A program made the translations under genes and the position numbers. From JBEKIK01 sp050013075 (GTDB lineage Bacteria; Planctomycetota; Planctomycetia; Pirellulales; Thermoguttaceae): DNA of 64,000 nt. Below the pieces are notes generated by a model. That model ran no database searches. It saw only the letters and a program-made list of their open reading frames with translations, and was not told where the DNA came from. Below are positions 26,035 to 34,159 of the stretch, piece after piece (positions within the stretch are counted from its first letter, which is position 1; the number at the start of each line of letters is the position of its first letter). The DNA lies in the NCBI GenBank assembly GCA_050013075.1, contig JBEKFZ010000002.1, forward strand, positions 1-64,000, in the 5' to 3' direction.

Positions 26035-26586
26035 TCACTTTTCCTTTTGGTTGGTGTGAAAACCGATTTGGGGACGCTTTGGGGCGATGGGCGGCTGCAT
26101 TAGTCGGCGGATTGTGGAGACTAATGACTGGATGGACTCGTCATGGCACGAGACCTTCCGTTCCAATTCGACAAGTTTATAGGCAAGCTCCTTGTGGGTG
26201 GATAACAGCTCTCTTAGCTTGACAAAAGCCCTTATTACATAAACGCTTACATCAATAGCCCGTGGCGTGTTTAAAATGCTGGCCGCCATGAGTGCGCCGT
26301 GTTCCGTGAAGGCATAGGGCAAATAGCGTCGGCCGCCATGTAATGGGAAACTTGAGGTCACAATTTGTGACCTCAAGTTTGCGATCGCAATACGCGACCG
26401 CATCACTTGGGCCTCCTCGGCAGTGAGCTGGAACATGAAATCCGCCGGAAATCGTCGCAGGTTCCGTTTAATAGCCTGGTTGAACGCCTTGGTTGTAGTC
26501 CCATAAAGAACTGCCAAATCGGCATCGAGGATCACTTTCTCCCGGCGTATCAGATAAATACATTGCTCAATCCGATCTACCAGCAC
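26035..26586 (-). CDS. ORF6N-domain (KilA-N related) DNA-binding protein
   Basis: A 183-residue protein of the ORF6N family, found in phages and widely in bacterial accessory regions. Seen: IYLIRREKVILDADLAVLYG, KRNLRRFPADFMFQLT, NLRSQIVTSS, GGRRYLPYAFTEHGALM and a C-terminal coiled coil, in family order. The start is a GTG at 26586. A perfect 16-bp-armed palindrome lies inside the coding region at 26348-26380. The family is assumed to bind DNA; no phage genes surround it here, and convergence or spacing to glgC (34 bp upstream on the same strand) does not suggest a shared task. Confidence 0.88.
   Translation of the reverse strand: MLVDRIEQCIYLIRREKVILDADLAVLYGTTTKAFNQAIKRNLRRFPADFMFQLTAEEAQVMRSRIAIANLRSQIVTSSFPLHGGRRYLPYAFTEHGALMAASILNTPRAIDVSVYVIRAFVKLRELLSTHKELAYKLVELERKVSCHDESIQSLVSTIRRLMQPPIAPKRPQIGFHTNQKEK
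26348..26380. repeat. 16-bp-armed palindrome inside the ORF6N gene
   Basis: AAACTTGAGGTCACAA and its exact reverse complement are separated by a single T. The codons spell the conserved NLRSQIVTS stretch. Confidence 0.9.
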
Positions 26587-26619
26587 TAATTCATTTCGTT
26601 GCTTTTTGCTCGTTAGTTT

Positions 26620-27909
26620 TTATTCCTGCGACCAATGATCGGGCAGGGTGGTTTCCTTGGGGATGACCACGATGCCGTCGCGGATCATGCCGTATTGAGT
26701 TTCCAGGGTGTCTTCCAGTCCCTTTTCATTTATGATGCGGACATTGCGGCCGATGCGGCAGTTTTTATCGATGATCGCGCGCTCGATGTGCGTGCCCGGA
26801 CCGATGCCCAAGGGCGGCAAACCGTTCGACTTGTGTAGATCGGCGTCGCCGGGCAGTTCGTAAAAATCGTTGCCCATCAATATCGAATCGCGGATTATTA
26901 CGTCGCGGCCGATCGAACATCTCAACCCGATGATGCTGTTCTCGATCACTGTCCCTTGTTCGATCCGCGACCCGTCGGCTATAAGGCTGTTTTTGATCGC
27001 GGCGCCGTCCACTCGGGTGGGAGGAAGAAATCTTGGCCGGGAGTATATCGGGGCGCTGGGGGAAACCAGATCGAACGACTCGCTGCCGGACACCAGTTCC
27101 AGGTTCGCCTGGTAAAACGACTTGATCGTGCCGATGTCTTCCCAATAACCGTCGAAAAGGTAGACTTGCACGTGCCGCGTGCGGATCGAAGCCGGAAACA
27201 CCTCTTTGCCGAAGTCGCGGTAATCGGTCTTTTCCAGCACGTCGATCAGCGTTTGCCGTCCGAACAGATAAATGCCCATGTTTGCCAGGCAGTCGCGGCC
27301 GCGACTGACCATGCCTTGGGCGTCGATCCACTGTGGATCGGTGCGAACCAGGTCGAGTTCCTGCTTGGATTTCGGTTTTTCCAAAAAACCCACCACCCGG
27401 CCCGTATCGTCCACGCGCATGATCCCCAATCCCGCAGCGGCCTCGCTGTGGACCGGCACGGCAGCGATGGTTACATCTGCGCCGGACTGTTCGTGCATGG
27501 ATATCATGTGGCGGAAGTCGATCCGATAAAGCTGGTCGCCGGAAAGAATCAACACGTTTTTTATGCTCGGCTCCTCGGCATAGCGCAGGTTCTGCCTCAC
27601 CGCGTCGGCGGTGCCTTGATACCAGCCGGTATTATCCAGGGTCTGCTGGGCGGCCAGGATTTCCACAAACCCGCCGTCGAAGGCGTCGAAATTGTACGTG
27701 CTGCGGATATGCCGGTGCAAACTGACGGAATTGAACTGTGTGATCACGTAACATCGATTCAAACCGCTGTTGATGCAGTTTGACAAGGGAATGTCGATCA
27801 GGCGATATTTGCCCGCCACGGGAACGGCCGGTTTGGAACGATATTTTGTCAACGGATAAAGCCGCGTTCCCTGTCCGCCTCCCAATACCAATGTGACAAC
27901 GTCTCTCAT
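26620..27909 (-). CDS. glgC: glucose-1-phosphate adenylyltransferase GlgC
   Basis: ADP-glucose pyrophosphorylase, the committed step of bacterial glycogen synthesis (ATP + glucose 1-phosphate to ADP-glucose + PPi). Seen: LGGGQGTRLYPLT at residue 9, PAVPVAGKYRLIDIPLSNC, GTADAVRQN, LSGDQLYRIDF and FLEKPK, followed by a left-handed beta-helix C-terminal domain with hexapeptide-like repeats (SLIADGSRIEQGTVIENSI). At 429 residues it is of normal length and resembles the cyanobacterial/plant type. GAGGTG precedes the ATG. It agrees with the GH57 gene at the window start in pointing to glycogen storage. It stands alone. Confidence 0.96.
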   Translation of the reverse strand: MRDVVTLVLGGGQGTRLYPLTKYRSKPAVPVAGKYRLIDIPLSNCINSGLNRCYVITQFNSVSLHRHIRSTYNFDAFDGGFVEILAAQQTLDNTGWYQGTADAVRQNLRYAEEPSIKNVLILSGDQLYRIDFRHMISMHEQSGADVTIAAVPVHSEAAAGLGIMRVDDTGRVVGFLEKPKSKQELDLVRTDPQWIDAQGMVSRGRDCLANMGIYLFGRQTLIDVLEKTDYRDFGKEVFPASIRTRHVQVYLFDGYWEDIGTIKSFYQANLELVSGSESFDLVSPSAPIYSRPRFLPPTRVDGAAIKNSLIADGSRIEQGTVIENSIIGLRCSIGRDVIIRDSILMGNDFYELPGDADLHKSNGLPPLGIGPGTHIERAIIDKNCRIGRNVRIINEKGLEDTLETQYGMIRDGIVVIPKETTLPDHWSQE

Positions 27910-28265
27910 GAAAACACCTCGATAACCGGGCAGCCGCGATGAGTCTGCTCACTAAGTCAGTCTATACAAGGCTGGAGGGCTTGGGAATGTCCCTGCCATA
28001 TATACATAACATATGCCTAAGAAGTAGTACATTGTTTTTTTCCTCCCCTCCCACCTACATAGTAGTTACTCGCTCTTGTTTCGTTGATCCAATTCTGGTA
28101 CTGTTCCGGGCTCTATAAAACATGGAGATTCCGCGCACCTTTGATGGCAACTTGGTTGGATAAGATTTGATTGGTTGTTACATAGGGCTGAAAAGATCGC
28201 CTAATGCTAATAGGGGCGTTTATCAGGACGTTTATTGAATGTCATGTAAATAATGTCCTATCCAC
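27910..28265. other. intergenic region, nothing recognised
   Basis: About 350 bp between the divergent glgC and MFS-acyltransferase genes, moderately AT-rich, with a run of seven T at 28035. No gene or clear promoter was seen. The palindromic element at 28266 follows. Confidence 0.5.
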
Positions 28266-28358
28266 GTTTAGGCCCGGAGCTTGCTCCGGGAGTTTTTTCC
28301 AGCAATTTGAACGGTGTGGAATATAGAAAAACACCGGGCACAAGTGCCCGGGCTAAAC
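28266..28358. repeat. GTTTAG ... CTAAAC palindromic element, copy 2
   Basis: A 93-bp element with the same ends and the same 25-bp right part (CCGGGCACAAGTGCCCGGGC core) as 10506-10587. Its left part has its own hairpin, CCCGGAGC-TT-GCTCCGGG. Confidence 0.8.
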
Positions 28359-28411
28359 AATTAATGCGACATTATCTGATATTCAATAAACCTTGAAAAA
28401 CCGTCGTGACA

Positions 28412-30454
28412 ATGAGCGCCGAATCCATTACAACATGTAACGTCGAATCGTCTAGCGGGAAAGGGAGGCGAATCTCCCGGGCCGATGCCGTTCCGATGGA
28501 TCATAAACAACCAACCGCAGCAACCGCCGCCGGATGTGCGTCCGATCTTCCGGCCGAAGATCGGCGCGAGGGTCTGCTTTCGTCCAGTTTCCTGGGGCTT
28601 TTGATCACCCAGTTCCTGGGGGCCGCCAACGATAACCTTTTTCGCTGGTTGGTGGCCTTTATCGGCGGCGACTATGCGGTTAATGATCCCGTATTCAAAT
28701 GGTTGGTATCTTGGATTAACTCTAATCCTTCCACTGAAACATATAAAGATATCGCGGTCTCGGCGGGATTGGCCATGCTTGTATTGCCCTTTATTCTTTT
28801 GGCCGCGCCCGCCGGATATGTTGCCGATCGTTTTAGTAAACGCACTGTAATAGTCGCATGTAAAGTCGCCGAAGTGATCCTCATGATTCTCGGCGTGGCG
28901 GTGATCCTGCACGGCAACGTGTGGCTGATGTTTTTCACGCTGTTTTTAATGGGCGGGCATAGCGCGATATTCGGACCATCAAAGTACGGCTCGATCCCGG
29001 AAATCGTCCGCCCGGAACGCATCTCCGCCGCCAACGGCCTGATCGGCATGACCACCATCATGGCCATTATATTCGGCACCGTGGGCGCCGGTTATTTATA
29101 TGAATGGACAAAACCTTTGGGAGGCACAAACTGGGGAATTTGGGCCACGACGATTATTTGCGTGGCCGTGACGGGACTGATCACCAGCCTGCCGATCCGC
29201 CGACTTTCGATTGCGAATCCCCTGCGAAAATTCCCCCTGAATTTCGCCGGCGAAACATGCCGCGATCTGCGCACCTTGGCGGCAATCCGTTCACTCTTCC
29301 TGGCGGCTTGCGCGAGCACGCTCTTTTGGTCCTTGGGCGGATTGTGCCAAATCAACGTCAACAGCTATGGCAGCGTGCATTTGAATCTATCCAAGAATTA
29401 CGTCGGCCTGCTAGTGGGGATCCTTGCCGTGGGCGTGGGAGCGGGCAACGTTTTGGCCGGCGCTGTTTCACGGCGCAGGATCATATTGTCGCTGGTGCCG
29501 CTGGGGGCGGCCGGCATGGCCCTTAGTCACATCCTGTTGTTCTTTGTGCCCGGTTGCAACGGCTCACCGCTTTCGTTCGGCTATTTCGCCACCGCCGCCT
29601 GCCTGCTGCTTTTGGGATTGTCGGGCGGATTGTACGACGTGCCCTTGCAGGCATATCTGCAATATCACAGCCCTGAAAAAACCCGCGGCTCCATTTTCGC
29701 GGCCACCAATTTGATGACTTTTTCAGGCACCTTGGCGGCTTCCGGATTGTATATTGTAATGGTAAGCGTCCTTGGCATGTCCAGCCGGGCCATCTTCCTG
29801 CTTGTGGGAATTTTATTGCTGCCCTTGGTCGTGGTGCTGGTCCGCTACACGGCTTACGATACCACGCGGATGATCGTAGTGGCTTTATGGCGGCTGATGT
29901 ACCGGACGCGAATCGAAGGGTTGGAAAACATTCCGGCCACCGGCGCCCTGATCACGCCCAACCACGTTAGTTACGCCGACGGCCTACTGGTGGGCTTGGC
30001 CTGTCCGCGCCACCCGCGCATGCTCGTTTTTGCCGATTACTTCGAGACGCCGTGGCTCCGCTGGTTCGGGCGTTTGGGGCGAGTGATCCTCATCCATCCC
30101 GGCCGGAAATCGATCGTCCAATCGCTGCGCATTGCCCGCGAGGCCTTAGTAAACGGCGAGCTGGTCTGCGTTTTTCCCGAAGGCGGCATCACCCGCACCG
30201 GCGAAATGCAGCCCTTCCAGCCCGGGCTGATGAGGATTATCGAAGACACCGACCTGCCGATCATTCCGGCGTATATCGACGGCATGTGGGGCAGCATTTT
30301 CAGTTTCGAAGGCGGCAAAGCCATCTGGAAACTGCCCAAAAAATGGCGATATCCGGTGACCATCCGCTTCGGCAAACCCATTTGTCACCCCGCCGATATC
30401 GAACAAATCCGTCAGGCAGTGGTGGAACTTGGCAAAGTGAAAAGTGGAGAGTAA
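28412..30454 (+). CDS. MFS lysophospholipid transporter fused to PlsC acyltransferase
   Basis: A 680-residue two-domain membrane protein. Residues ~50-460 are an LplT-like MFS transporter (LGAANDNLFRWL, AAPAGYVADRFSKR, GPSKYGSIPEIV). Residues ~480-670 are a 1-acylglycerol-phosphate acyltransferase domain with NHVSYADG (the NHx4D box) and VFPEGGITRTGEM. Together with the next gene, an acyl-AMP ligase, it would rebuild the three-part LplT-Aas system that imports and re-acylates lysophospholipids. ATG 28412 is preferred over a GTG two codons earlier. The C-terminal codons already lie in a heptad array that continues across the gap. Confidence 0.9.
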   Translation: MSAESITTCNVESSSGKGRRISRADAVPMDHKQPTAATAAGCASDLPAEDRREGLLSSSFLGLLITQFLGAANDNLFRWLVAFIGGDYAVNDPVFKWLVSWINSNPSTETYKDIAVSAGLAMLVLPFILLAAPAGYVADRFSKRTVIVACKVAEVILMILGVAVILHGNVWLMFFTLFLMGGHSAIFGPSKYGSIPEIVRPERISAANGLIGMTTIMAIIFGTVGAGYLYEWTKPLGGTNWGIWATTIICVAVTGLITSLPIRRLSIANPLRKFPLNFAGETCRDLRTLAAIRSLFLAACASTLFWSLGGLCQINVNSYGSVHLNLSKNYVGLLVGILAVGVGAGNVLAGAVSRRRIILSLVPLGAAGMALSHILLFFVPGCNGSPLSFGYFATAACLLLLGLSGGLYDVPLQAYLQYHSPEKTRGSIFAATNLMTFSGTLAASGLYIVMVSVLGMSSRAIFLLVGILLLPLVVVLVRYTAYDTTRMIVVALWRLMYRTRIEGLENIPATGALITPNHVSYADGLLVGLACPRHPRMLVFADYFETPWLRWFGRLGRVILIHPGRKSIVQSLRIAREALVNGELVCVFPEGGITRTGEMQPFQPGLMRIIEDTDLPIIPAYIDGMWGSIFSFEGGKAIWKLPKKWRYPVTIRFGKPICHPADIEQIRQAVVELGKVKSGE

Positions 30455-30601
30455 GCAGTGGACGGTGGGCGGCAAGGGGTGGTCAATTTATTGACCACTT
30501 TAACCGGATGAAGGATGAAAAAATGATGAATGATGAATTCCGCACAAAACCGCTTGCGGTTTCGCGATGAAAACTGAAAACTGTAAACCGATAACTCTAA
30601 A
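30434..30601. repeat. heptanucleotide array across the MFS-PlsC / ligase gap
   Basis: 7-bp units (AAAGTGA, AAAGTGG, AGAGTAA, GCAGTGG; then GGATGAA twice, GAAAACT twice, GTAAACC) start inside the upstream gene, include its TAA stop, and run to the ligase ATG. A 9-bp inverted repeat GTGGTCAAT ... ATTGACCAC (30479-30498) lies in the middle. Confidence 0.75.
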
Positions 30602-32191
30602 ATGATCCTGCCGAGAAAATTCTTGCGGATGTGCCGCGGGCACATGAGAAAGGCCAAGGCGGCCGACTCCACCGGCGTGCAACTCAGCGGCGCTGGGCTG
30701 CTTACCCGCACGCTCGCGCTCCGCCGCCTGTTGCGCAGGCACGTGCTGGCGCCCGGCGAGCAATTCGTGGGCGTTTTATTGCCGCCTTCGGTCGGGGCCG
30801 TGGTTACAAATGCCGCCCTGGCCGTCGATCGCCGCATCGCCGTGAACCTGAATTACACGGTCACTTCGGAGGTGATGAACTCCTGCGTCAAACAGTGCGG
30901 AATTCGCCGCGTGTTGACCAGTCGGCGGATGTTGGAGCGGTTTAATTTTAAAATCGACGCCGAGTTCGTCATGCTCGAGGATTTTTTGGGAAAGATCACG
31001 GCCCTTGACAAGATAATTTCCGCGGCCGAGGCGTGGTTGATGCCGGTTTTTTTGCTGGAACGCCATTTGGGCTTGACCCGCGTTAAGCCCGACGATTTGC
31101 TCACCGTGATTTTTACCTCCGGTTCGACCGGCCGGCCCAAGGGCGTAATGCTGTCGCATAACAACGTAGGCTCGAACGTCGAGGCGATCGACGAAATCAT
31201 CCGCCTGCGCGACGGCGACGTGCTCTTGGGCGTCCTGCCGTTTTTCCATTCGTTCGGCTATACCGTCACGCTCTGGACGGTCCTGACGTTGGCGCCTATG
31301 GGCATCTATCATTTCACGCCCCTGGAGGCCCGGGAGGTGGGAAAACTCTGCCAACGGCACGGGGCCACGATCATGATTGCCACGCCCACCTTTGTCCGCT
31401 CGTATCAACGCCGTTGCGAAGCGGAGAATTTCAAGACCTTGGAAGTGGTCTTTGCCGGGGCGGAAAAACTGCCCACCGAACTGGCCGACGCATTCGAGGC
31501 GAAATTCAAGGTCCGGCCCATGGAAGGCTACGGGGCCACCGAACTGTCGCCGGTTGTTGCCGGCAATATCCCGCCCGGCCGCGGCCGGACGAGCAAACTC
31601 GAGGGCGTGAAGGAAGGCACCGTGGGCCGGCCTCTGCCCGGCATATCCGCCAAGGTAATCGACCTGGACACCGGCGAAGACCTTGGGCCGAATCGAACCG
31701 GCATGTTGCTGGTAACAGGCCCGAACGTAATGAAAGGTTATTTTGGCCGGCCGGACCTTACGGCCGAGGTGATCCGCGACGGCTGGTACATAACCGGCGA
31801 CGTGGCCGAGATCGACGAAGACGGATTCATCCGCGTTACCGGTCGGGTGAGCCGGTTTTCCAAGATCGGCGGCGAGATGGTGCCGCACATCCGCGTGGAA
31901 GAGGCAATCAATCAGTTGCTCAAGATCGACGAAGAGGACCTGCGGGCCGTGGTCACATCGGTGCCCGATGCGAAAAAAGGCGAGCGTCTGGTGGTTCTGC
32001 ACACCGACTTGCCGCTAAAGCCCGGGGAAATTTGCCGCAAACTCCCCGAAACCGGCCTGCCGGCGCTGTGGATTCCCTCGCCGGACAGCTTCCGCCGCGT
32101 GGACGCCATTCCCGTGCTGGGGACCGGTAAGTTGGATTTAAAACGCGTCAAAGATCTGGCCGTGGAGTTGTTTGGATCGGGTAAGGGTTAG
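30602..32191 (+). CDS. aas: acyl-AMP ligase, Aas C-terminal type
   Basis: A 529-residue AMP-forming acyl-ACP/acyl-CoA ligase. Seen: FTSGSTGRPKGVMLSHNN (A3 motif, ~167), EGYGATELSPV (A5), GWYITGDVAEIDEDGFI (A7) and RFSKIGGEMV (A8), with the C-terminal subdomain ending in the GTGKLDLKR lysine motif. It matches the ligase half of Aas (acyl-ACP synthetase/2-acyl-GPE acyltransferase). With the transporter-acyltransferase upstream it would form a lysophospholipid remodelling pathway. No Shine-Dalgarno is seen; heptads reach the ATG. The TAG stop lies at the start of another GGGTTCA array. Confidence 0.9.
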   Translation: MILPRKFLRMCRGHMRKAKAADSTGVQLSGAGLLTRTLALRRLLRRHVLAPGEQFVGVLLPPSVGAVVTNAALAVDRRIAVNLNYTVTSEVMNSCVKQCGIRRVLTSRRMLERFNFKIDAEFVMLEDFLGKITALDKIISAAEAWLMPVFLLERHLGLTRVKPDDLLTVIFTSGSTGRPKGVMLSHNNVGSNVEAIDEIIRLRDGDVLLGVLPFFHSFGYTVTLWTVLTLAPMGIYHFTPLEAREVGKLCQRHGATIMIATPTFVRSYQRRCEAENFKTLEVVFAGAEKLPTELADAFEAKFKVRPMEGYGATELSPVVAGNIPPGRGRTSKLEGVKEGTVGRPLPGISAKVIDLDTGEDLGPNRTGMLLVTGPNVMKGYFGRPDLTAEVIRDGWYITGDVAEIDEDGFIRVTGRVSRFSKIGGEMVPHIRVEEAINQLLKIDEEDLRAVVTSVPDAKKGERLVVLHTDLPLKPGEICRKLPETGLPALWIPSPDSFRRVDAIPVLGTGKLDLKRVKDLAVELFGSGKG

Positions 32192-32238
32192 GGTTCAGGG
32201 TTCAGGGTTCAGGAGGCCGGACATTCCTGTCTGGCTCC
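32179..32238. repeat. GGGTTCA heptads and GGAGGCCGGACA hairpin
   Basis: GGGTTCA three times (32191-32211) overlapping the ligase stop, then an imperfect hairpin GGAGGCCGGACA-TTCC-TGTCTGGCTCC (32212-32238). The hairpin could terminate the aas transcript but has no T-run. Confidence 0.65.
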
Positions 32239-32538
32239 AGGCTCGGGGATGAAGCTTAATGCGACGAGAGAAAAGTAATAGTTTTTTCATGGGGTGTGAA
32301 GAGTTTTTTCTCATCTAAGCGATATCGCGTTTCTTAGCAATTTTCGGGTGACGGAAGGGCTTGGAAGATAAGGGTTTGCGGTGCCTCTTTTCTGGGCAAT
32401 GGGCTGATGAAAAAGTATAAGGTGAGGTAAGCATCCTCTGCCTGTACGTAATGCAGTGATTATGTCTGAAACTGCCCTGCCGGGGCAATATCCAGTCAAT
32501 TCAGGGTTGTGGCAAACGACCCCCACGGCCGTTTCCCC
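32239..32538. other. intergenic region, nothing recognised
   Basis: About 300 bp with no supported gene. It separates the heptad-rich left half from the pump-gene relic that opens the right half. Confidence 0.45.
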
Positions 32539-32679
32539 GATTCTCTCTGTCTTGTCTGGTCGTTGCTCTTTGAACTACTCGCCTCGACACTCTTTACACT
32601 GTTTGTGATTCCGGTAACATACTAGCTTCTCTATTCCAGCAAGCCCGGTCACGGTATGCCGCAGTCAGCGATGGAATGA
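32539..32679 (+). pseudogene. 3' relic of an RND efflux pump gene
   Basis: From 32578 the frame reads LASTLFTLFVIPVTY, a TAG stop, then LLYSSKPGHGMPQSAME and TGA. The intact RND gene at 49558-53034 ends FASTLFTLFVIPVAYWLLYANKPSHGMPQ and so on, so the relic matches its last ~35 codons with TGG (Trp) changed to TAG. Upstream, 32539-32577 still aligns at DNA level with a 1-bp shift; further upstream the match is lost. It is a dead fragment of a second pump gene, on the opposite strand to the intact one. Confidence 0.85.
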
Positions 32680-32693
32680 GGAGAACCCAACTT

Positions 32694-33080
32694 ATGAGAA
32701 CAAGTAACTCTGAAGACCCGCGGGTCCGATTTGCAATTGAGCGAACATTGCTTGCCTGGGTGCGAACGGGGCTGGCGCTAATGGGATTCGGCTTTGTCGT
32801 AGCCCGATTCGGGTTGTTCCTGCGTGAGATCGAGTCTGTGCGCCAAGCTGCGCCACTGAAAGCACCAACGGGGCTGTCGCTGTGGATCGGAACCGCATTG
32901 ATTCTTCTCGGCGTGATCGTCAACCTATTGGTGTCGGCCGAACACTTGCGGCTGATGCGGCAAGTCCAATCAGAGCCTCCCTATGGGGTCCGTAGCTGGT
33001 TGCTGGGAGTCGGAGTCGCACTTGTCCTGGCGATTCTTGGAATCGCAATGGCGGTCTACCTTGTCTTTGTCGGTCACTAG
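32694..33080 (+). CDS. DUF202 membrane protein
   Basis: A 128-residue inner-membrane protein of the DUF202 (YidH) family. Seen: RVRFAIERTLLAWVRTGLALMGFGFVVARF (core ERTLLAWVRTGLALMGFG), the family signature, and three hydrophobic segments at ~30-48, 65-85 and 103-125. GAGGAG lies 10 bp before the ATG at 32694; a longer frame from 32676 would start inside the Shine-Dalgarno and in the pump relic. The DUF4405 gene follows 29 bp later, so the two probably form an operon. Function of the family is unknown. Confidence 0.88.
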   Translation: MRTSNSEDPRVRFAIERTLLAWVRTGLALMGFGFVVARFGLFLREIESVRQAAPLKAPTGLSLWIGTALILLGVIVNLLVSAEHLRLMRQVQSEPPYGVRSWLLGVGVALVLAILGIAMAVYLVFVGH

Positions 33081-33109
33081 CGGGTCTAATTTCAGAAGGA
33101 GAACGAGCC

Positions 33110-33859
33110 ATGAAGTTTCAGATCAAAGGATTCACGTCGTTGCTTCTGACTGCCACGCTCTTGATTCTGGGCTTTTCGGGCATCGTCTTGTACTTGACTC
33201 CGCGAGGCAGGGTCGCCAATTGGACAGGTTGGACGATGCTTGGCCTGGAAAAGCAAGGCTGGCAGGCCGTTCATATCAACCTAGCTATATTGTTCTTGAT
33301 CGTGGCTGGTTTGCACCTGTATCTGAACTGGTCCATTTTTTGGTGCTACATCAAGAAACAAGGCAGTCTTTCCCTGAATATGAAGCTTGAAACCCTGATG
33401 GCACTTTTGCTTGCGGGAGTGGTCCTTGCGGGAGCCATTACAGGCATTCCGCCCTTCAGTACGGTCGTGGACTTGAACTACCAAATCAAGGATTATTGGG
33501 AGCGATGGGCTTCGGAAGCACCAGCGCCACATGCCGAAGAACTCAGCTTGAACCAGTTTGCGGACAACATGGGGCTGTCTGCAAGTAATGTTATAAAGGC
33601 TTTTCAGGAGGAAGGTATTGTCGTCGCGAACGCTAGTGCAACCATCGGGCAAGTGGCCGAGGAAAATAATCTGACGCCTGCTGATCTTTATACTGCTATC
33701 AAGAAACATTACCCCGACGCAGATCAACTTGGCAAAGGCCCGGGGAGAGGGCGCGGCATGGGAAGAGGAATGGGCCAAGGTCGCGGAATGGGCCAAGGTC
33801 GAGGAATGGGCCAAGGTCGCGGAATGGGACAAGGTATGGGAAGGCGCAGCGAGGATTGA
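33110..33859 (+). CDS. DUF4405 cytochrome b-like membrane protein with GRGMGQ tail
   Basis: A 249-residue membrane protein. Four hydrophobic segments in the first ~125 residues with histidines (VHINLAILFLIVAGLHLYLNW) suggest haem b binding as in DUF4405/cytochrome b561-like proteins. Residues ~140-205 form a soluble helical region (LSASNVIKAFQEEGIVV ... TPADLYTAIKKHYP). The C-terminus is a low-complexity Gly-Arg-Met-Gln tail encoded by an 18-bp repeat. AGAAGGAGAACGAGCC precedes the ATG. It lies next to DUF202 and near a YeeE/YedE pair, suggesting a redox or sulfur role (inference). Confidence 0.8.
   Translation: MKFQIKGFTSLLLTATLLILGFSGIVLYLTPRGRVANWTGWTMLGLEKQGWQAVHINLAILFLIVAGLHLYLNWSIFWCYIKKQGSLSLNMKLETLMALLLAGVVLAGAITGIPPFSTVVDLNYQIKDYWERWASEAPAPHAEELSLNQFADNMGLSASNVIKAFQEEGIVVANASATIGQVAEENNLTPADLYTAIKKHYPDADQLGKGPGRGRGMGRGMGQGRGMGQGRGMGQGRGMGQGMGRRSED
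33773..33826 (+). repeat. three 18-bp tandem repeats in the DUF4405 gene
   Basis: Unit GGCCAAGGTCGCGGAATG three times (the middle copy has one change), encoding GQGRGM; a shortened fourth copy follows. The array is in frame and could change length by slippage. Confidence 0.9.
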
Positions 33860-33950
33860 CCTCAACAATGAAACCAAACACTCCGACGAACAACGTAACA
33901 GCGATACAGCCGTGCCCGAAATAGGGTAACTGGTTGCCGGCGGTATAGGA

Positions 33951-34153
33951 ATGGTTGAGAAGCCCTGTTGCTGTTGTGCGTTGGGGAATAAGCAGGCTGA
34001 GATTGTTCAACAGCCGCCCAGCACGGCCGCGCCGTGGTTCTGAAAACGCTCGATACGCCGGTGGGCATTGTCCCGCAAGCAGATACCCGGCTGCGACTGA
34101 CCGATCATCTTGGCGCGTGGCGAGTGCGCTGTGACATTGGTCGGATGCGGTAG
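33951..34153 (+). pseudogene. 5' relic of a corrinoid-protein (HgcA-like) gene
   Basis: ATG 33951 opens MVEKPCCCCALGNKQAEIVQQ, stopping at a TGA at 34038. Shifting frame near there gives LDTPVGIVPQADTRLRLTDHLGAWRVRCDIGRMR and then TAG at 34151. The combined text resembles, from memory, the start of corrinoid proteins of the HgcA / CO-dehydrogenase corrinoid family, where a segment like V-R-W-G-I-G-R-M precedes PGLYAVG. The rest, including the cobalt-binding cap helix, is absent; at 34154 the sequence switches to an ABC-ATPase relic on the other strand. Family name is tentative; the broken state is clear. Confidence 0.42.
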
Positions 34154-34159
34154 CGGTCG

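Noticed and set aside
33699..34159. Continuation of the ABC-ATPase frame into the DUF4405 gene
   Set aside because: The part past DEPTA is the complement of the GRGMGQ repeats and has no ABC-like residues.
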